Shown here in pieces: positions 24,106 to 26,850 of a stretch of 26,850 bases of DNA. Position 1 is the first letter of the stretch, and each line of letters begins with the position of its first letter. Location of the stretch: the NCBI GenBank assembly GCA_013203065.1, contig JABMQV010000246.1, positions 1-26,850 of the forward strand. Direction: 5' to 3'. The notes beneath the pieces were generated by a model. That model was not told where the DNA came from. It saw only the letters and a program-made list of their open reading frames with translations, and searched no databases. The translations under genes were made by a program, and so were the position numbers. Source of the DNA: Desulfobacteraceae bacterium. GTDB lineage: Bacteria; Desulfobacterota; DSM-4660; Desulfatiglandales; Desulfatiglandaceae.

Positions 24106-25044
24106 ATGAAATTAAAAGACCTACTCGGGTGTGTGGGCTGGGCGGCTTTTTTTCTCTTGGCCTCCGCGTGGATCCCCTTATTTGGCCCCTTTCTTAGCCT
24201 CTTAGCCCCTTTGCCATTTCTTTATTATTCGACGAAGTTGGGCCTCTATCAGGGGATAAAGCTTGCCGTTGCGGCAATGCTCAGCGTCGGCCTTTTTGCC
24301 AAGCTGGCAGGGTACCCACAGGTCATCCTTTTTGGAACAGAGTTTAGTCTCTTGGGGATCGCCCTTTCCGAATTGATGAGAAGGCGGTTTTCCCTGGGGC
24401 AGACAATTTTCCTTGCCACTGCCTTCATGCTGATTCTGGGCTTCTGTTTTCTCGTTCTTGTTGCCCTTTCAGAAAACGCGGGTCCCTTTGAGATGATCTC
24501 AAAATACCTGCAGGGCCATTTGAAGGAGACCATCACCGCCTATGAAGAAACCGGGATCGCAAAGGAAAACGCACTTGAAATCGAGGCATACGCAAAGGCC
24601 TTTCTAGATACCATTTCCAAGATCTATCCGTCCCTTATGATTGTCGGTACCGGATTTGCGGTCTGGCTCAATATTGTCTTGGCAAGGCCCTTGTTCAAGA
24701 GGGGACATCTTGAGTATCCCAACTTCGTTCCTATGGACCGTTGGCAGGCGCCGGACGCTTTGGTGTGGGGGGTGATCGTTTCAGGTTTTGCTTTATTTTT
24801 CTCATCGGGGGGTATAAGATTAGTCGCGATCAATGTGTTGATCGTCATAATGGCGGCCTACCTTTTTCACGGGCTATCAATCATATTGTTTTTCCTGAAC
24901 AAATATAATGTCCCCTCATGGATGAGGATAGGTATCTATTTCTTGATTATTATTCAGCAGCTCTTCCTGGCAGTCTTGGCCCTTGCCGGACTTTTCGATC
25001 AGTGGATCGATTTCAGGAAGATCCACAGGAGAGTGGAAGGCTGA
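24106..25044 (+). CDS. DUF2232 (YybS-like) polytopic membrane protein
   Basis: A 312-residue membrane protein with about eight hydrophobic helices (LLGCVGWAAFFLLASAWIPL at the start, IVMIVAAYL-like helices and a C-terminal LIIIQQLFLAVLALAGLF). The family often sits between rpsR and rplI in this group; its function is unknown. No Shine-Dalgarno site precedes the ATG. Bases 24099-24105 immediately before it can form a hairpin. Stops upstream rule out a longer start. Confidence 0.8.
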   Translation: MKLKDLLGCVGWAAFFLLASAWIPLFGPFLSLLAPLPFLYYSTKLGLYQGIKLAVAAMLSVGLFAKLAGYPQVILFGTEFSLLGIALSELMRRRFSLGQTIFLATAFMLILGFCFLVLVALSENAGPFEMISKYLQGHLKETITAYEETGIAKENALEIEAYAKAFLDTISKIYPSLMIVGTGFAVWLNIVLARPLFKRGHLEYPNFVPMDRWQAPDALVWGVIVSGFALFFSSGGIRLVAINVLIVIMAAYLFHGLSIILFFLNKYNVPSWMRIGIYFLIIIQQLFLAVLALAGLFDQWIDFRKIHRRVEG

Positions 25045-25066
25045 TATCGGCTATGGAGGAAGTAGT

Positions 25067-25525
25067 ATGAAAGTCATTTTGAGACAGGATGTGGATGAAT
25101 TGGGCCTGGAGGGAGATATCGTGGATGTGACCAAGGGTTATGCTCGTAATTATCTGATCCCAAAGAGCATTGCCGTTGAAGCCACTCCGCAAAACATAAA
25201 GACCTTTCAATTGCAGAACAAGAAGATTGAGGCCAGGAGGCTAAAGGCACAGGAACAGGCTGAAAGGTTAAGGGAAAAGATGGAGGGGCTCGTTATCACC
25301 TTCTTGCACAAGGCAGGTGAAGAGGGAAAATTATACGGTTCTGTCACCGGCATGGACATCGCCTCACAACTGGAAACCCAGGGTATTGTCGTTGATCGGA
25401 GAAAGGTGGTTCTGGAAAAGCCCATAAAGGTCTTGGGTGAATTTCAGGTCCCGGTCAAGATCTATCCCGGTGTTACAGGTTCTCTAAAGGTGATAGTGAA
25501 CCCTGAAACACCAAAAGAGGAGTAG
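25067..25525 (+). CDS. rplI: 50S ribosomal protein L9
   Basis: The ATG at 25067 has GGAGGAAG about six bases before it. It gives 152 residues (MKVILRQDVDELGLEGDIVD), near the E. coli length of 149. The N-terminal domain is followed by a long helix (about residues 45-75) and a C-terminal globular domain. L9 extends from the L1 stalk and helps maintain reading frame. An earlier start in this frame lies inside DUF2232. Confidence 0.96.
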   Translation: MKVILRQDVDELGLEGDIVDVTKGYARNYLIPKSIAVEATPQNIKTFQLQNKKIEARRLKAQEQAERLREKMEGLVITFLHKAGEEGKLYGSVTGMDIASQLETQGIVVDRRKVVLEKPIKVLGEFQVPVKIYPGVTGSLKVIVNPETPKEE

Positions 25526-25534
25526 CCTTTTTCG

Positions 25535-26850
25535 ATGCAGCAGGCCAGGGGAAAAAAAGGACCTTCCTACTTGAAGGTCCCTCCTCATAATATCGAGGCG
25601 GAACAGGCCATCCTGGGCGGCATTTTGATGAATAATGACGCCATAAACCAGGTTATGGATCTTCTGTCGCCCGATGACTTTTACCGCGAAGCCAATGAGG
25701 CCCTTTTTGAGGGGATGGTCCAGTTATACGGTAATGACGAACCGATCGATATCATCACCCTTTCCACCTCTCTTGGAAAGAAAAATCTCTTGGAAAGGGT
25801 GGGAGGAACAGAGTATTTGGCTTCGCTGGTAGATGCTGTTTCCACCTCTGCAGGAATCGTTTATCATGGAGAGATCGTCAAGGGGTTGTCCGTTAGAAGG
25901 AAGCTCATCAGCCAGTGTTCGGCCATTTCCGAGGCCTGTTTTCGGGGTCAGGAAGAGACCGAGGATCTCCTTGATATGGCTGAGCAGTCTATCTTTAATG
26001 TTGCCGAGGAACAGGTCAGAGAAGGCTTTCATGGTCTAAATGAGGTTATTGCAGACAGTTTTAAGCAGTTGGAGAAGGCAGCCCAGTTTGAGGGATATGT
26101 CACCGGTGTCCCCACGGGTTTTGACGACCTTGACCGCCTGACAACGGGCCTTCAGCCCTCCGACCTCATCATCATTGCGGGCAGGCCCAGTATGGGAAAG
26201 ACGGCGCTGGCCCTGAATATCGGGTACAATGCGGCCCGGACGACCAAGAAAGGAGTCGCAGTTTTTTCTCTGGAGATGTCTAAATCGCAGCTGGGTATCA
26301 GGTTGTTGGGATTTGATTCCGGCATAAATTCCACCAAGTTGAGGACCGGGTTCATACGGGATCACGAATGGGGATCGTTGACCGAATCGGCCAATCGCCT
26401 GTCAGAACTACCGATCTTTATTGATGACAGCTCTGCCATCAGCGTCCTGGAAATGAAGGCCAAGTGCAGGAGATTGAAGAAAAAGAACGACCTGGTCCTT
26501 GTTATCGTTGATTATCTGCAATTGATCCAGGGCCGGAGATCCGCCGAGTCCCGACAACTGGAGATATCGGAGATTTCAAGGGCCTTGAAGGCCCTGGCAA
26601 AGGACCTCAATGTGCCGGTTGTGGCCCTCTCCCAGCTAAACAGGAAAGTTGAAGACCGGCCAAACAAAAAGCCCCAGCTGGCAGATCTGAGGGAGAGCGG
26701 TGCCATTGAACAGGATGCGGATGTGATCGCCTTTATTTACAGGGACGAGGTCTACCACCCCGATTCGACAGAAAACCGCAATGTTGCTGACATCAATGTG
26801 GCAAAACAGAGAAATGGACCCACCGGTTTTCTAAAGCTGACCTTTTTGAA
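25535..26850 (+). CDS. dnaB: Replicative DNA helicase DnaB (partial, runs off the end)
   Basis: The ATG at 25535 starts a frame open to the window end (438 codons). The N-terminal primase-binding domain begins with VPPHNIEAEQAILGGILMNN. The RecA-like domain has Walker A GRPSMGKT at residues 216-223, Walker B ending at D326 in VIVDYLQL, and SQLNRKVEDRPNKKP. DnaB is the ring helicase that unwinds DNA at replication forks. It sits nine bases after rplI, and only the last residues are missing. Confidence 0.96.
   Translation, partial: MQQARGKKGPSYLKVPPHNIEAEQAILGGILMNNDAINQVMDLLSPDDFYREANEALFEGMVQLYGNDEPIDIITLSTSLGKKNLLERVGGTEYLASLVDAVSTSAGIVYHGEIVKGLSVRRKLISQCSAISEACFRGQEETEDLLDMAEQSIFNVAEEQVREGFHGLNEVIADSFKQLEKAAQFEGYVTGVPTGFDDLDRLTTGLQPSDLIIIAGRPSMGKTALALNIGYNAARTTKKGVAVFSLEMSKSQLGIRLLGFDSGINSTKLRTGFIRDHEWGSLTESANRLSELPIFIDDSSAISVLEMKAKCRRLKKKNDLVLVIVDYLQLIQGRRSAESRQLEISEISRALKALAKDLNVPVVALSQLNRKVEDRPNKKPQLADLRESGAIEQDADVIAFIYRDEVYHPDSTENRNVADINVAKQRNGPTGFLKLTFL

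Noticed and set aside
1..26850. tRNA or rRNA genes, CRISPR arrays, toxin-antitoxin pairs or mobile elements
   Set aside because: No cloverleaf, regular spaced repeats or transposase-like frame was seen on either strand by reading; a dedicated search could still find small RNAs.

Overview
The window is a stretch of bacterial chromosome carrying core genes, all convincingly read on the + strand. The best guess is a member of Desulfobacterota (the former Deltaproteobacteria). This is inferred from the rpsF-rpsR-DUF2232-rplI-dnaB order, an NtrC-type sigma-54 regulator, DUF1847 and DUF6765 homologues, and zinc-binding forms of several ribosomal proteins. No rRNA, tRNA, CRISPR array, IS element or phage gene was found.

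Layout. (1) Positions 2-14881 hold the end of tuf and then a continuous S10-spc-alpha ribosomal supercluster: rpsJ, rplC, rplD, rplW, rplB, rpsS, rplV, rpsC, rplP, rpmC, rpsQ, rplN, rplX, rplE, rpsN, rpsH, rplF, rplR, rpsE, rpmD, rplO, secY, infA, rpmJ, rpsM, rpsK, rpsD, rpoA, rplQ. The adk and map genes that often sit between secY and infA are absent. (2) A strong terminator-like hairpin (14915-14953) separates rplQ from pyrB, which overlaps pyrC, which overlaps a sigma-54-dependent response regulator. (3) Positions 18553-22740 are a looser, accessory-looking region: a DUF1847 putative metal-binding protein, a coiled-coil lipoprotein with a LytR_C-like end, a truncated DUF6765 fragment, then a GT4 glycosyltransferase, a GT2 glycosyltransferase and a DUF2304 membrane protein, probably for cell-surface glycans or glycolipids. 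(4) Positions 23188-26850 are a second ribosomal operon with a good sigma-70-type promoter: rpsF, rpsR, a DUF2232 (YybS-like) membrane protein, rplI and the first 438 codons of dnaB.

The genes mostly serve translation (ribosomal proteins, IF1, EF-Tu), transcription (RNA polymerase alpha), protein export (SecY), pyrimidine synthesis (PyrB, PyrC) and replication (DnaB). No complete new system is evident. The most interesting structure is in RNA. Before the DUF2232 gene, which has no visible Shine-Dalgarno site, a potential three-way junction competes with a hairpin that abuts the start codon. Before pyrB, one ACCTCCT segment can pair with either the terminator arm or the pyrB ribosome-binding site. 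The rpsK-rpsD gap also holds well-paired hairpins. Nine of the 29 complete genes in the large cluster appear to start with TTG.
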